The notes: generated from the letters alone by a model not told the origin. DNA of 43,883 nucleotides from Oscillospiraceae bacterium (GCA_031255175.1 JAIRTA010000068.1:1-43883); one strand, 5' to 3'. Counted from the stretch's first letter, positions 1 to 9,912 are shown. Numbers and translations: made by a program.

Positions 1-747
1 CGCGGCCGCGGCGCCCGATAGGGCCGCTTCCCCCGCGGTCACGCGCACGTCGCCGGCCGCGTCCGCCGTCCGGCCGGCGCGCACCGGCCGGAACCACTGC
101 GCTTGCGGGCCCGGCGGGATCACTCCGTCCCACCCGTCGCCCGCCACCGGGCCAAGCAGGTCCGCCAGCGCCGCCTCGATGTCCGGCGCGGCGGAGAGCG
201 CCGCCTCGTCCGCGGCTTCGGCCGGCGTCCCGGTCGATATCCCGCTCGATATCCCGGTCGATATCCCGCTCGATGTCCCGGCTGTGGTCACGGGCGCGCC
301 GACGGGCACGGCCTCCTCCCACAGGGGCGGCCTGTGCGCCAGCGCCGCCGGCGCGCGCCCGTCGGCCGCCGCGGACACGACCCGGTCCAGCAGGCGCACG
401 GTGTAACCCCAGTCCCCGCGCGCCAGCCGCGGCGCGGCCTCTTCGGCGGCGATGGCGGCCGGGCCCGCCTCGGGCGTCCCGGTTTCTGCCTCCGGAGCCG
501 CCTCCGGGGCCGCCTCCGAGACCGCCGGGAGCGGGAGCGTCATCCACATCGCCTGCGCGGCGGCCAGCTCCGGCAAACCGTCAGGGTTTTCCTGTTTGTC
601 CTCGCCGCGGGCCCGGTCGGCCTCGGCCTCGACCACAGCGGCAAACGACAGGCCGTCCACGGCGTCGGCCCGGAGACCGCTCCGGGCGCTCGCGGGCGCC
701 GCCGCGGGGGAAATCCCCGGCGCCTCCACGGGCAACAAGTCGTTCAT
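1..747 (-). CDS. fliK: Probable flagellar hook-length control protein FliK, N-terminal part (cut by window edge)
   Basis: An open frame of 249 codons starts at ATG 747 behind GGAG and runs off the left edge without a stop. The product begins MNDLLPVEAP and is rich in Ala, Pro and Glu with very low complexity, as is usual for the secreted N-terminal half of FliK. FliK is exported through the flagellar type III system and sets hook length. The assignment rests mainly on context: it follows fliI, fliJ and a MotE-like gene on the same strand, the usual clostridial place for fliK. The conserved C-terminal FliK domain would lie outside the window, so family membership is inferred, not seen. Confidence 0.65.
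   Translation of the reverse strand, partial: MNDLLPVEAPGISPAAAPASARSGLRADAVDGLSFAAVVEAEADRARGEDKQENPDGLPELAAAQAMWMTLPLPAVSEAAPEAAPEAETGTPEAGPAAIAAEEAAPRLARGDWGYTVRLLDRVVSAAADGRAPAALAHRPPLWEEAVPVGAPVTTAGTSSGISTGISSGISTGTPAEAADEAALSAAPDIEAALADLLGPVAGDGWDGVIPPGPQAQWFRPVRAGRTADAAGDVRVTAGEAALSGAAAA
229..276 (-). repeat. Four 12-bp tandem repeats inside fliK
   Basis: Four in-frame copies of a 12-bp unit (CCCGGTCGATAT and CCCGCTCGATAT alternating, last copy CCCGCTCGATGT) encode a GIST/GISS four-residue repeat. Slippage would change the protein length by four residues per unit without a frameshift. Confidence 0.85.
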
Positions 748-879
748 ATGGGGTTCTCCTTCCGCCGGAGGGCTTTGCGGCCCCCCGGCCTTTGTCGTAT
801 TTGTGAATTTTGGCGAAATATATTTCATCAAAATCTATCTATTGTGCCCTCATCCGACACGTTTGGCGGGTGTCGGGGC

Positions 880-1563
880 TCAGCGCAGGCGCTCCAAAAT
901 GTAGGCGGCCTCCTCGGGGGTCATGGTCTCCAGCAGCGCCGACTGGGTGGCCGTCTTCAGCCCGGCGAACACGCGCAGCATGACCTGTTTGTCCCCCATA
1001 GCCTGCAACACCGGGGCCGCGTTCTCGGCGCTCATGCTCTCCAGCACTTTGGTCACGTCAATAGTATCGGCATTTTCTCCGTCCAGTTGAGCGAGCATTG
1101 TCTCGTACTCGGCGATCTTTCCGTCCAGTTCCCGCGCCTTGGCCTCCGCCTCATTCTCGCGGCCCGTGACATCCCTTTCCTTTATGTCCAGCGCGTCCCG
1201 CTCGTTTTTGAGCGTCATGGCGTCGTTTTGCAGCGACGTCTCCCACTCCTGCAGCCGCGCCGCGCGGACGTCCTCCGCCGTCTGCGTGAGCCCCAGCGTG
1301 TCGGCGAGAATCCGCTTCGCGCCAAACACGTCGAAGAAGACGAGCGCCCCCGCCGCGCCGAGCAGCAAAATCACCGCCAGCAGCGCGGCCAGCAGACTTT
1401 TTAAGAGGGACGGCGGCTTTTTTTCTTTTTTCTCCCGCTTCTTCTTCCGCTTGTCCCGCACCAGCACCTTTTCGGGCCGGCCCCGCTTCCCCTTTTTTTG
1501 GTCCACCAGGACGTCGTCGTCCTCCGGCCGCTCGTTTCTCACCCGCGCCGCCTGCTCAGGCAT
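880..1563 (-). CDS. MotE/MgtE-N-like flagellar operon protein
   Basis: 227 aa. The start is the ATG at 1563, because GGAGGT sits 7 nt upstream; the GTG at 1572 overlaps that ribosome site. The protein has a charged, Lys/Arg-rich cytoplasmic N-terminus (residues 1-50), one membrane segment (about 58-80), a long Glu/Lys/Arg coiled coil (about 95-165) and a C-terminal MgtE-N-like helical domain (about 170-225, with 'MSAENAAPVLQAM' and 'MTPEEAAYILERL'). This architecture is common between fliJ and fliK in Firmicutes, where it is annotated as MotE family or MgtE intracellular N domain. Its exact role is not established; an export or stator chaperone role is inference. It overlaps the fliJ end by 8 nt, indicating translational coupling. 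Confidence 0.75.
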   Translation of the reverse strand: MPEQAARVRNERPEDDDVLVDQKKGKRGRPEKVLVRDKRKKKREKKEKKPPSLLKSLLAALLAVILLLGAAGALVFFDVFGAKRILADTLGLTQTAEDVRAARLQEWETSLQNDAMTLKNERDALDIKERDVTGRENEAEAKARELDGKIAEYETMLAQLDGENADTIDVTKVLESMSAENAAPVLQAMGDKQVMLRVFAGLKTATQSALLETMTPEEAAYILERLR

Positions 1564-2014
1564 GTGCCGCACCTCCGCCCCCGTTCAGTTGGTTGGACAG
1601 GAAATCGTCGATCAGCAGGGCCTCCTCCCGGCGGAGTTCCTCCCGGTAGAGATTCCACTGCTTTTCCCTCAGTTTTTCCAATATTTTCCTCTCCCGCATC
1701 GTATCTATCAGCCGGCGCTGTACGCGTCCGGTCTCCTCCTCGGCCGTCTCCACCTTGCGGGCCTGCCGCGCGAGGGCCTCAAAGAGTGTGTTAAACCCGT
1801 TGCTTTGCAACCGCAGCTCCCGCACGCTGACGCCGCGCCGCGCCTTGCTCTCCGCCTCTGCCCGCCGCCGCGCGAGCGCCTCCTGCTTTTCGAGCAGTTC
1901 CCGCCGAAAGCGCTCCTCGCGCCGCCGCGCCTCGGCCAGTTCGGCCCGGATCTGCTTTTCCAGCGCGATCTTCACGCCGAGCAGCGGCTGCATGGTGAAG
2001 ACAAATTTTTTCAT
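1556..2014 (-). CDS. fliJ: Flagellar export protein FliJ
   Basis: 152 aa, almost entirely an Arg/Glu/Leu-rich coiled coil, beginning MKKFVFTMQPLLGVK, the usual FliJ opening ('F.F.l..lL..r'). FliJ is the central stalk-like cofactor of the FliI export ATPase and escorts export chaperones at the cytoplasmic face of the flagellar secretion gate. Length matches the family (about 145-150 aa). Its ATG overlaps the fliI stop codon (ATGA), and its 3' end overlaps the next gene, so the three genes are one translationally coupled operon. Sequence identity within FliJ is always low, so the call depends on coiled-coil pattern, length and position. Confidence 0.88.
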   Translation of the reverse strand: MKKFVFTMQPLLGVKIALEKQIRAELAEARRREERFRRELLEKQEALARRRAEAESKARRGVSVRELRLQSNGFNTLFEALARQARKVETAEEETGRVQRRLIDTMRERKILEKLREKQWNLYREELRREEALLIDDFLSNQLNGGGGAAHA

Positions 2015-3345
2015 CCATCCGTCGCCTCCAGCGCCGCCAGGCGGGCCGTCGTATCCTCAAACAGGCAGGTCTCGTCGGTCTCCTGGCACAAAATCGCCTC
2101 CATCCGGCCGTGCAGGCGGATCGCCTCGTCGATCTCCGCGTTGGACCCCGCCTTGTAGGCCCCGATGTTGATCAGGTCCTCGGCGTCTTTGTAGACGGCC
2201 ATCAGCCGTTTCATGCGCCCGGCGGCCCGGCTGTGCTCCCTTGTTACGATGTCCGGCATCAGGCGCGAGACGCTCGCCAGCACGTCGATGGCCGGGTAAT
2301 GGTTCCGGTTGGCCAGGTCGCGTGAGAGCACGATGTGCCCGTCTAAAATGCCGCGCGCCGTGTCGGTGATCGGCTCGTTCAGATCGTCGCCCTCCACCAG
2401 CACGGTGTACAGCGCCGTGATGGAGCCCTTCTCGGAGTTGCCCGCGCGCTCCAGCAGCTTGGGCATGACCGTGTAGACGGACGGCGTGTACCCCCTCGAC
2501 ACCGGCGGTTCCCCCACGGCCATGCCGATCTCGCGCTGCGCCATAGCGTACCGGGTGAGGGAGTCCATCATCAGCAGGACGTTGAGCCCGCGGTCCCGGT
2601 AATATTCGGCGATGCTCGTGCCCACAAGCGCGGACTTCGACCGCACCAGGGCCGGCTGGTCGGAGGAGGCCACCACAATGACGGAACGGGCCAGGCCCTC
2701 CTCTTTCAGATCTTTTTGCAGAAAATCGTTGACCTCCCGCCCGCGCTCGCCGATCAGTGTGATGACGTTGACGTCCGAACGCGCATTCCGGGCGATCATG
2801 CCGAGCAGTGTGGATTTCCCCACGCCGGACCCCGCGAAGATGCCGATGCGCTGGCCGCGCCCGCAGGTGAGAAGCGCGTCTATGGCGCGCACGCCGAGCG
2901 GCAGGGTCTCGTGGATGCGGGGCCGCGAGAGCGGATTCGGCGGGACGTTTTCCACGGGATAATACTCATTTGTGTACACCGGAGGCCCGCCGTCGATCGG
3001 CGCGCCGAGGCCGTCCAGCACCCGGCCGCGAAAATCCATGCCCACCGGCACGCGCAGCGTCCGGTTTGTCGAGACCACGCGTGAGCCGGGCCCCACACCC
3101 GCCAAGTCGCCGTAGGGCATGAGCAGGATCCGCTTGTCTTTGAACCCCACCACCTCGGCCTGGATGCTCTCATCCCCCCGCAGCGTGAAGATCCGGCACA
3201 TCTCGCCGATCTTCACGGAGGGCCCGGCCGACTCCACCGTGAGCCCCGTGATCATATGCACCTTGCCGGAATAATTGAGGGAATCCATGCCGTGCAGCAG
3301 CGCGGTGGCGGTTTCGAAATCAAACGCGGCGGCGGTGCCCATCAT
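2011..3345 (-). CDS. fliI: Flagellum-specific ATPase FliI
   Basis: 444 aa. FliI hydrolyses ATP to power export of flagellar rod, hook and filament subunits and is related to F1-ATPase beta. The Walker A motif GSGVGKST (about residue 172), the segment 'VITLIGERGREVNDF', Walker B 'LLMMDSLTRYAMAQREIG' and the C-terminal 'YTPSVYTVMPKLLERAGN' block are all intact. Length is normal for the family. ATG 3345 (followed by a second ATG) has GGGGAGGA about 6 nt upstream. It is the first gene of the operon here: no fliH, fliG or fliF lies upstream, where about 880 nt of non-coding DNA separates it from a divergent gene. Confidence 0.97.
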   Translation of the reverse strand: MMGTAAAFDFETATALLHGMDSLNYSGKVHMITGLTVESAGPSVKIGEMCRIFTLRGDESIQAEVVGFKDKRILLMPYGDLAGVGPGSRVVSTNRTLRVPVGMDFRGRVLDGLGAPIDGGPPVYTNEYYPVENVPPNPLSRPRIHETLPLGVRAIDALLTCGRGQRIGIFAGSGVGKSTLLGMIARNARSDVNVITLIGERGREVNDFLQKDLKEEGLARSVIVVASSDQPALVRSKSALVGTSIAEYYRDRGLNVLLMMDSLTRYAMAQREIGMAVGEPPVSRGYTPSVYTVMPKLLERAGNSEKGSITALYTVLVEGDDLNEPITDTARGILDGHIVLSRDLANRNHYPAIDVLASVSRLMPDIVTREHSRAAGRMKRLMAVYKDAEDLINIGAYKAGSNAEIDEAIRLHGRMEAILCQETDETCLFEDTTARLAALEATDG

Positions 3346-3398
3346 ACGTCTTCCTCCCCGGCAGGCTGTGTGAAAATCATTCTTTTGCGTTTGTATCT

Positions 3399-3435
3399 AC
3401 AACATATAGTGCAATATACAATATATAGTATGTGC
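3399..3435 (-). promoter_or_regulatory. AT-rich element upstream of fliI, related to the one at 9763-9800
   Basis: A 37-nt AT-rich block starting ACAACATATAGTGC and ending AATATATAGTATGTGC, 54-90 nt upstream of the fliI start. A perfect 14-bp palindrome, ACAATATATATTGT, lies just beyond it at 3439-3452. A closely similar block occurs at the same distance upstream of the BofC-like gene. It is probably a promoter or operator; the factor is unknown. Confidence 0.5.
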
Positions 3436-3872
3436 AACACAATATATATTGTATTGTGGGCGCGCGAAGACTTTTTACGTTTTCGCTGCGTTTTTGCACG
3501 GTCTGCCCGGCGCGAACGGACAAAAACGGCGTCTCAAGACGGTTTGGCCCGGCCGGAAACATGTGTTTCCCGGCCGCGTGACTCCATCCTTGAAACGCCG
3601 CTATCTCCATACTGTCGGCACAAACGGCCCTCGCGCCGTTCGTCCCGCCTTCATTAATATCGGAAGATTGCGGGCAAATGTTGAGCGGACGCCGCCCGCG
3701 ACTTTGGCGCGGCGCGTATTTGCGGGCGCGCACGGGCGGGTATAAAAAGTGTGCATTTTGGGGCGAAATGTGACCGGATTTATAGAGAAATACCATATAT
3801 CCCTTGAGATAGCAAAACTTTTCCATTTTCTTTCGGAAAAAAGACTTGCATTTTTTCCGCATTTCTTATAGT

Positions 3873-3897
3873 ATAAACATGTTTATAATTGTTATAA
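3873..3897. promoter_or_regulatory. Overlapping palindromes, possible operator for hppA
   Basis: ATAAACATGTTTAT (3873-3886) is a perfect 14-bp palindrome and overlaps TTATAA-TTG-TTATAA (3883-3897), an inverted repeat. They lie just downstream of a possible plus-strand promoter (TTGCAT near 3845, 17-nt spacer, TAGTAT). They could be an operator controlling the pyrophosphatase gene. Confidence 0.4.
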
Positions 3898-3968
3898 GAT
3901 GGCCGGAGTTTCCGCCTTTCCCCTTGTGAGCGCGGCGGACACAGGGCCGTCCTTCCGGCCTCACCAAC

Positions 3969-3990
3969 GTAGGTTGCGTCCGCAACCTAC
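3969..3990. terminator. Perfect hairpin in the hppA leader, terminator-like
   Basis: GTAGGTTGCG pairs perfectly with CGCAACCTAC, followed within a few bases by a short T-rich stretch (AAAATTTTTGTTT). In the plus direction this looks like an intrinsic terminator or attenuator inside the 5' leader of hppA. Confidence 0.45.
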
Positions 3991-4227
3991 GCCAAAATTT
4001 TTGTTTGATTGCCGCTTTGCGGCCATCTGGTGTTAAAGGCCGAGGTCGTGTCCGAAGGAGGGATCGTTTCACATCTGTACCCGCGCGGGGGCCGTCAGGC
4101 ATCCCCCGCGCCGCATGTTGGTCCGGCCGCCGGGGGTCCGGCGTCAGACGGGCGTCTTCTCTCAAAGCCGCGGTGCGCGGCGGGGGAGCGTCCCCAAAAT
4201 TTTACCGGATGGGAGTTGGGATCCACT

Positions 4228-6333
<2,106 letters not shown>

Positions 6334-6360
6334 GCCCGGCAAGACCGGCCCAGAACCGAC

Positions 6361-6395
6361 AAAAACGCCCCGGCCGCGCGGCCGGGGCGTTTTTT
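6361..6395 (+). terminator. Intrinsic terminator after hppA
   Basis: A fully palindromic hairpin: AAAAACGCCCCGGCCGC pairs with GCGGCCGGGGCGTTTTT, beginning 28 nt after the hppA stop. The symmetrical A and T tracts would let it work in both directions. Confidence 0.92.
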
Positions 6396-6413
6396 ATGTC
6401 TCAGGACGCGATG

Positions 6414-6467
6414 ACAGATAACAGTTAACAGATAACAGTTAACAGATAACAGTTAACAGATAACAGT
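6414..6467. repeat. 14-bp (2 x 7) tandem minisatellite
   Basis: Three full copies and one partial copy of ACAGATAACAGTTA, itself made of two heptamers (ACAGATA, ACAGTTA). It lies in the roughly 235-nt gap between hppA and the XRE regulator; the rest of that gap has a few dispersed ATTCGATG motifs and no gene. A related heptamer array lies at 9913-9945. Confidence 0.9.
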
Positions 6468-6568
6468 CTGTTTCTTTTGCGGATGGTGAGGGGTTCGATT
6501 TTTACTTCCGGGCCGGAATTCGATGCCAGAGATTCGATGACTGAATTCGATGACTGCGATTCGGTGTC

Positions 6569-8128
6569 TCAGGATTCGGCGGTCAGGGTTTTTAAGATCC
6601 TCCCGACTCTGGCCATCAGGTCCGCCTTGCTGCCGGCGACGCGGCGCAGGGAGCGGAACCAGTCATCCAGCAGGTGCATCGTGTTCCGGTCCCCCAAAAA
6701 GAAGGCGGACACCGCACTCGGCGCGGCGGGGATCATCAGGGTGCCCGCGTCGCGTTTGCAGGCGATGTTCCAGTTGTCCGGCAGGGTGTCCGACGTGACG
6801 ATGTGCAGGTTGTCGTACCAGCGCAGCACCGTGAGCGCGTTGTCCAGATAGCGGATCAGGTCCTCCCCCTCGAGGACAGCCAGCCTCGGCTCGTCGCTCA
6901 GTTCCCGGCCGTCCAGCTCCAGCCGCCTGTCCCGCTCCAGCGTCTGCAAAAAAGTCTCCGTCCATATCTCTGTCCACGGCGACGAGGCCACGCGCACCTC
7001 GAAGTTCTCCCGGCGGGCGTCCAGCAGCCGGAGCGCCGCCGCCGCCGCGCCGCCGGACGGCAGCCGCCGCACCACCGGGGGCCAGAGCGCCTCCGGCAGC
7101 CAGAGCGTGCCGGGGGACGCGGCCGTGGAGATGTAGTCGCCCGGTTTGTTTTCCAGTTCTGTCAGCGCCCTCATGCAGGAGAGCGGCTCCGCGGCGGGGC
7201 AGGCGTACACCAGCGCGCGCGTGTGCGGCTCCAGGAGGCGGACCATCGTCTCATACAGCAAAATATCGGCCGCGTCGCGGTACAGCGCCGTCGGCAGCGG
7301 CCCGCGCTGGTCCCTGTCGCCGCAGGAGACAAGGGCGGCGAGACCGGGCGCGACGCAGAGCGTGAGCCCCTCCCACCCGGGCGGCGCGTCGGCGGCGCAA
7401 AACGAGAAAAACTGCCCGGTGGCATAGAGCGGCAGATGCCGGGCGAGCAGGGAGAGCAGCGCCGCCGGCGAGGAGGGCGCGGGGTGGACCATGTGAACGC
7501 GGCAGCCCTGGAGCGTCAGCGTCTGCAAACACTGAAACCAGAGCTTAAAAAACGGAGAGTCCTCCGAGATCCACTGCGCGTCCGACGGGAGCAGAATATG
7601 TACGTCGGACGGGCGGCTGTTTGAGAGCACGGTGTGGAAGAAGTTGACGGCCGCCTGCCGCCGGCCGCCCGGCCCGTGGTAGAGCTCGTGCGTCTGGGTC
7701 TGCCCCGAATATACCATATTTTCCCATTCCCGCGGCCGTATCGCCGCCGGGCGGAGCCGGTCGATCGCCGCGAAGCCCCCGCACACGCGGTCCATCAGGC
7801 TCTCGACCGACAGGGGCGCGGGCGGAACGCCGGCGGGGTCGGCGGGCGGCAGCGCGCCCTGCCGCAAGTATCTTTCGAGCGCCGGCAGAAGGCCCGCCTC
7901 GTCGCCGGCCTCGACCAGCCGCATCAGCAGGAGCCTGTCGTGTTCTCTGAGCGGCGCGCCCGCCAAAAAATGCGCGAGGTCTCCGTACACCGCGCCGCCC
8001 AAGGCGGGGACCCTCTCCCCGCTCTTCCATCGGGACACGAGGGAGGGGTCGACGCCGATGCCGCGCGCCAATGTGACGTTGGGCATACGGTACACATCCA
8101 ACAACGTTGACAACCTCTCCGCAAACAT
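6569..8128 (-). CDS. Large XRE-family regulator with uncharacterised C-terminal region
   Basis: 519 aa from ATG 8128, which has GGAGGG 7 nt upstream; the frame extends to 8179 but without a ribosome site. Residues about 1-60 form an XRE-type helix-turn-helix ('VTLARGIGVDPSLVSRWKSG'). The remaining 450 residues have no family I can name: they look soluble, contain no membrane segment, and include 'HTVLSNSRPSDVHILLPSDA', which suggests an alpha/beta fold. It is probably a DNA-binding sensor protein that acts alone, as it has its own promoter and no partner gene on its strand. Ligand and targets cannot be read from the sequence. Confidence 0.75.
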   Translation of the reverse strand: MFAERLSTLLDVYRMPNVTLARGIGVDPSLVSRWKSGERVPALGGAVYGDLAHFLAGAPLREHDRLLLMRLVEAGDEAGLLPALERYLRQGALPPADPAGVPPAPLSVESLMDRVCGGFAAIDRLRPAAIRPREWENMVYSGQTQTHELYHGPGGRRQAAVNFFHTVLSNSRPSDVHILLPSDAQWISEDSPFFKLWFQCLQTLTLQGCRVHMVHPAPSSPAALLSLLARHLPLYATGQFFSFCAADAPPGWEGLTLCVAPGLAALVSCGDRDQRGPLPTALYRDAADILLYETMVRLLEPHTRALVYACPAAEPLSCMRALTELENKPGDYISTAASPGTLWLPEALWPPVVRRLPSGGAAAAALRLLDARRENFEVRVASSPWTEIWTETFLQTLERDRRLELDGRELSDEPRLAVLEGEDLIRYLDNALTVLRWYDNLHIVTSDTLPDNWNIACKRDAGTLMIPAAPSAVSAFFLGDRNTMHLLDDWFRSLRRVAGSKADLMARVGRILKTLTAES

Positions 8129-8169
8129 TCCATGTCCCTCCCCCGGCCCGCATCCCTTCAGCCGCCACC

Positions 8170-8198
8170 ACTGTATCACAGGCGCCGGGGACTGTCAA
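8170..8198 (-). promoter_or_regulatory. Sigma-A promoter of the XRE regulator
   Basis: Minus strand TTGACA, 17-nt spacer, TACAGT, about 42 nt upstream of the start at 8128. Confidence 0.75.
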
Positions 8199-8220
8199 CT
8201 CACGCCGGCAAAGGCCGCGC

Positions 8221-8252
8221 AAAAGGGCCGGGCGCACGCGCCCGACCCCTTT
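8221..8252 (-). terminator. Terminator after rubredoxin
   Basis: On the minus strand AAAGGGGTCGGGCGC pairs with GCGCCCGGCCCTTTT (one mismatch) and ends in a short T run. It follows the rubredoxin stop by about 80 nt. Confidence 0.65.
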
Positions 8253-8332
8253 GTGATTTTGCCGTTGGCCGCGCCGCGGCGCCGCCAAAGCCGGAGAACC
8301 GGGCGCGGCGGCCCGCTCCAAATCGGCCGCGC

Positions 8333-8491
8333 TCACGCTTTGTCGAACAACTCCTTGCCGACGCCGCACATGGGGCAAACGTAGTCTTCGGGGACATCCG
8401 CCCACGCCGTGCCGGCCGCGATGCCGTTGTCCGGGTCGCCCTCGGCCTCCCGATACACAAACCCGCAGACAGAACATACGTATTCGGCCAT
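8333..8491 (-). CDS. Rubredoxin
   Basis: 52 aa from ATG 8491, with GGAGGATG upstream. The sequence has the two classic iron-binding knuckles, CSVCG near residue 6 and CPMCG near residue 39, joined by '[13 protein letters not shown]', and is the exact size of a classic small rubredoxin. It carries one electron on an Fe(SCys)4 centre, in anaerobes usually to rubrerythrin, superoxide reductase or flavodiiron proteins in oxygen and NO detoxification. It is monocistronic, with its own promoter and terminator. Confidence 0.97.
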   Translation of the reverse strand: MAEYVCSVCGFVYREAEGDPDNGIAAGTAWADVPEDYVCPMCGVGKELFDKA

Positions 8492-8548
8492 GTTTCATCC
8501 TCCAAATCAGATTTTTCCGCCGCCCGGCGGCGGACCGGGTGCAATTCC

Positions 8549-8576
8549 AGTATACCACACCGCGCCGTTTTGTAAA
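8549..8576 (-). promoter_or_regulatory. Promoter of rubredoxin
   Basis: Minus strand TTTACA, 16-nt spacer, TATACT with an extended TG one base upstream of the -10. It is about 58 nt from the start codon. Confidence 0.75.
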
Positions 8577-8628
8577 GAGCGGACCCCCGCGCGGCGGTGC
8601 GGTTTTGCCGGCGCGGGGCGGCGCGGGC

Positions 8629-8664
8629 AAATAAAAAAAGGCGCTTGCGCGCCTTTTTTTATTT
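8629..8664. terminator. Bidirectional intrinsic terminator ending the structured RNA
   Basis: A perfect 16-bp stem: AAATAAAAAAAGGCGC, loop TTGC, then GCGCC and a T-rich arm. On the minus strand it follows directly on the closing stem of the RNA at 8667-8857. Confidence 0.92.
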
Positions 8665-8861
8665 CAATGCCCCCACTTCGGCCGTGCGAACCCATTTATA
8701 ACCTGCACGCTCCATGCAGGTGGGTCGCCTCTCCGCAGGGTCACGGCTTCCAACATCCGGAAATTCCGGGAGGCCTGCCATCAACAGCAGAAGCCCGGCG
8801 TCCCGTTGTCATCATGTGGGTTTAAAAAGGCCCGTCACGAACCAAGCAGGGAGGCATCTGT
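8629..8861 (-). ncRNA. ssrS: Probable 6S RNA (RNA polymerase-binding RNA)
   Basis: A free-standing minus-strand transcription unit with a consensus promoter, a body of about 190 nt and an intrinsic terminator, without an ORF. The ends pair: AUGCCUCC at the 5' end (8850-8857) with GGGGGCAU at the 3' end (8667-8674). Further helices include CUUGG..CGUG against CACG..CGAAG, AACCCA against UGGGUU, GGCUUC against GAAGCC and the hairpin ACCUGCA/UGCAGGU. Size, closed long structure and gene layout match 6S RNA of Clostridia. The 6S name comes from overall resemblance; a structured ncRNA is much more certain than the family name. Confidence 0.62.
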
Positions 8862-8868
8862 TGTTTTT

Positions 8869-8897
8869 ATTGTAGCACAGGACGGCGGTCTTTTCAA
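8869..8897 (-). promoter_or_regulatory. Promoter of the 6S-like RNA
   Basis: Minus strand TTGAAA, 17-nt spacer, TACAAT. It predicts a start near 8861, a few bases outside the closing stem. Confidence 0.88.
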
Positions 8898-8927
8898 GAC
8901 CAACCTGCGCCGCCGCAAAATTTTTGG

Positions 8928-9212
8928 TCACGTCTCCTCGTCGTCGTCCTCGGAGAGCCTTTGCATAAAGAGCTCGTACACCCGCTCCATCTCCTCGTCG
9001 GAATCCAGCGTGGCCAAGATCTCCTCCCCGTCCTCCTCCGCCGCCTTGAGGATGATCATATCGACCTCCGCCTCATCGTCCGGCGTGTCGGCCGGGATGA
9101 ACGCCATGTACACGGTCCCCCCGTGTTCCAGTGTGTCCAGATGTTCGAGTTCGTACTCCTGCCCCTCGTCGTCCGTCAGGGTGATGATGTCACTGCCGTA
9201 TTCGTCACTCAC
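8928..9212 (-). CDS. DUF1292 family protein (YrzB-like)
   Basis: 94 aa from GTG 9212, with GGAGGAGG about 11 nt upstream; the frame is open to 9323 but the N-terminal extension is Arg-rich and unlike the family. The protein is very acidic and carries the DUF1292 pattern: 'DIITLTDDEGQEYELEHLDT' then 'VYMAFIPA' and a run of Asp/Glu. The function of this small cytoplasmic family is unknown. It lies between the 6S-like RNA and the BofC-like gene on the same strand. Confidence 0.85.
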   Translation of the reverse strand: MSDEYGSDIITLTDDEGQEYELEHLDTLEHGGTVYMAFIPADTPDDEAEVDMIILKAAEEDGEEILATLDSDEEMERVYELFMQRLSEDDDEET

Positions 9213-9341
9213 AGTCCTCGCGCCTCCTCCTGCCCGCCGCCTGGCGCCGCGGCGGACAAACCCTTTTTTATAAGCATACCGCGAGCGGCGGCAGAAAGCA
9301 AGTAAAAATCCTGTCAAGGCCAAAATTCGGACCTTCTCCCG

Positions 9342-9707
9342 TCAGGGCCCAAAGTCCTCCAGCGCCATCTGGAGCGCCTCCCAGCCCAGCACCGCAATGC
9401 CCTCCCTGAGCCGCGCCTGGTCGGCCGCCCGCAGCGACGAGGTCCGGATCTGCGTGACCTGCTCCGGCGCCGCGAGCTCCGGCATCCGGTAGACGGCCAC
9501 GCGCCCGTCCTCGTCTTTCAGCACAAAGACATCCTCCCCCGACACCGCGGCCCCCGCGGGCCACGCCGCCGGCACCGGCGTCGGCGTCTCGCGGCGCGGC
9601 GCGCGGCGCGCCGTGAGATACAGCGCCGGCACGCACAGGCACAGCGTCAGCAGCGCGCACACCCCCGCCAGCCGGCGCATCCGCCCGCGCGCCTCCCTAT
9701 CGAACAT
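9342..9707 (-). CDS. Membrane-anchored protein with BofC C-terminal-like domain
   Basis: 121 aa from ATG 9707, with GGAGGGAGACG directly upstream. A single membrane anchor (about residues 12-33) is followed by a Pro-rich linker and a compact domain with 'FVLKDEDGRVAVYRMPEL' and 'SLRAADQARLREGIAVLGW'. This resembles the BofC C-terminal domain found in many small clostridial membrane proteins. BofC of Bacillus restrains a forespore signalling protease in sporulation, but a sporulation role here is only inference. It carries the same AT-rich upstream element as fliI. Confidence 0.6.
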   Translation of the reverse strand: MFDREARGRMRRLAGVCALLTLCLCVPALYLTARRAPRRETPTPVPAAWPAGAAVSGEDVFVLKDEDGRVAVYRMPELAAPEQVTQIRTSSLRAADQARLREGIAVLGWEALQMALEDFGP

Positions 9708-9762
9708 CGTCTCCCTCCTCCCGCCCCGCCGGCGGACCGTGCGAAAATTACGCCTCATAACC

Positions 9763-9800
9763 ACAACATATGCTACATATATACTATATATAGTATATGC
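9763..9800 (-). promoter_or_regulatory. AT-rich palindromic element upstream of the BofC-like gene
   Basis: A 38-nt block beginning ACAACATATGC and ending TATAGTATATGC. It contains a perfect 20-bp palindrome, ATATACTATATATAGTATAT (9779-9798), and closely resembles the block at 3399-3435. It lies 56-93 nt from the start codon. Confidence 0.5.
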
Positions 9801-9912
9801 GCGCGGACGCTCCCCGGGCTTCGCACGGCCTGTCGGACGTTGCGCGGTTCCACATGGGAATTGTGCCCAAAAACGCGCAGCCCCATACACGCCGCGGGGG
9901 AGGCGAGTTTTT

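Larger units (their letters stand above)
3346..4227. other. Long divergent intergenic region
   Basis: About 880 nt between fliI (minus) and hppA (plus) with no convincing gene. A minus-strand frame of 161 codons (3377-3862) has no recognisable domain and no good ribosome site. The region holds AT-rich palindromes near both ends (see separate entries), a stem-loop at 3551-3575 (GGCCGGAAACA paired with TGTTTCCCGGCC, one bulge), and a leader of about 330 nt before hppA. The leader has a GAAGGAGGG sequence near 4055 that does not precede any obvious start codon. Confidence 0.6.

Noticed and set aside
3377-3862. 161-codon minus-strand frame in the fliI-hppA gap
   Set aside because: No recognisable domain, odd composition, no credible ribosome site, and it overlaps AT-rich palindromes; treated as non-coding.
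6414-6467. Tandem array considered as a CRISPR
   Set aside because: Units are 14 bp and contiguous with no unique spacers and no cas genes in the window.
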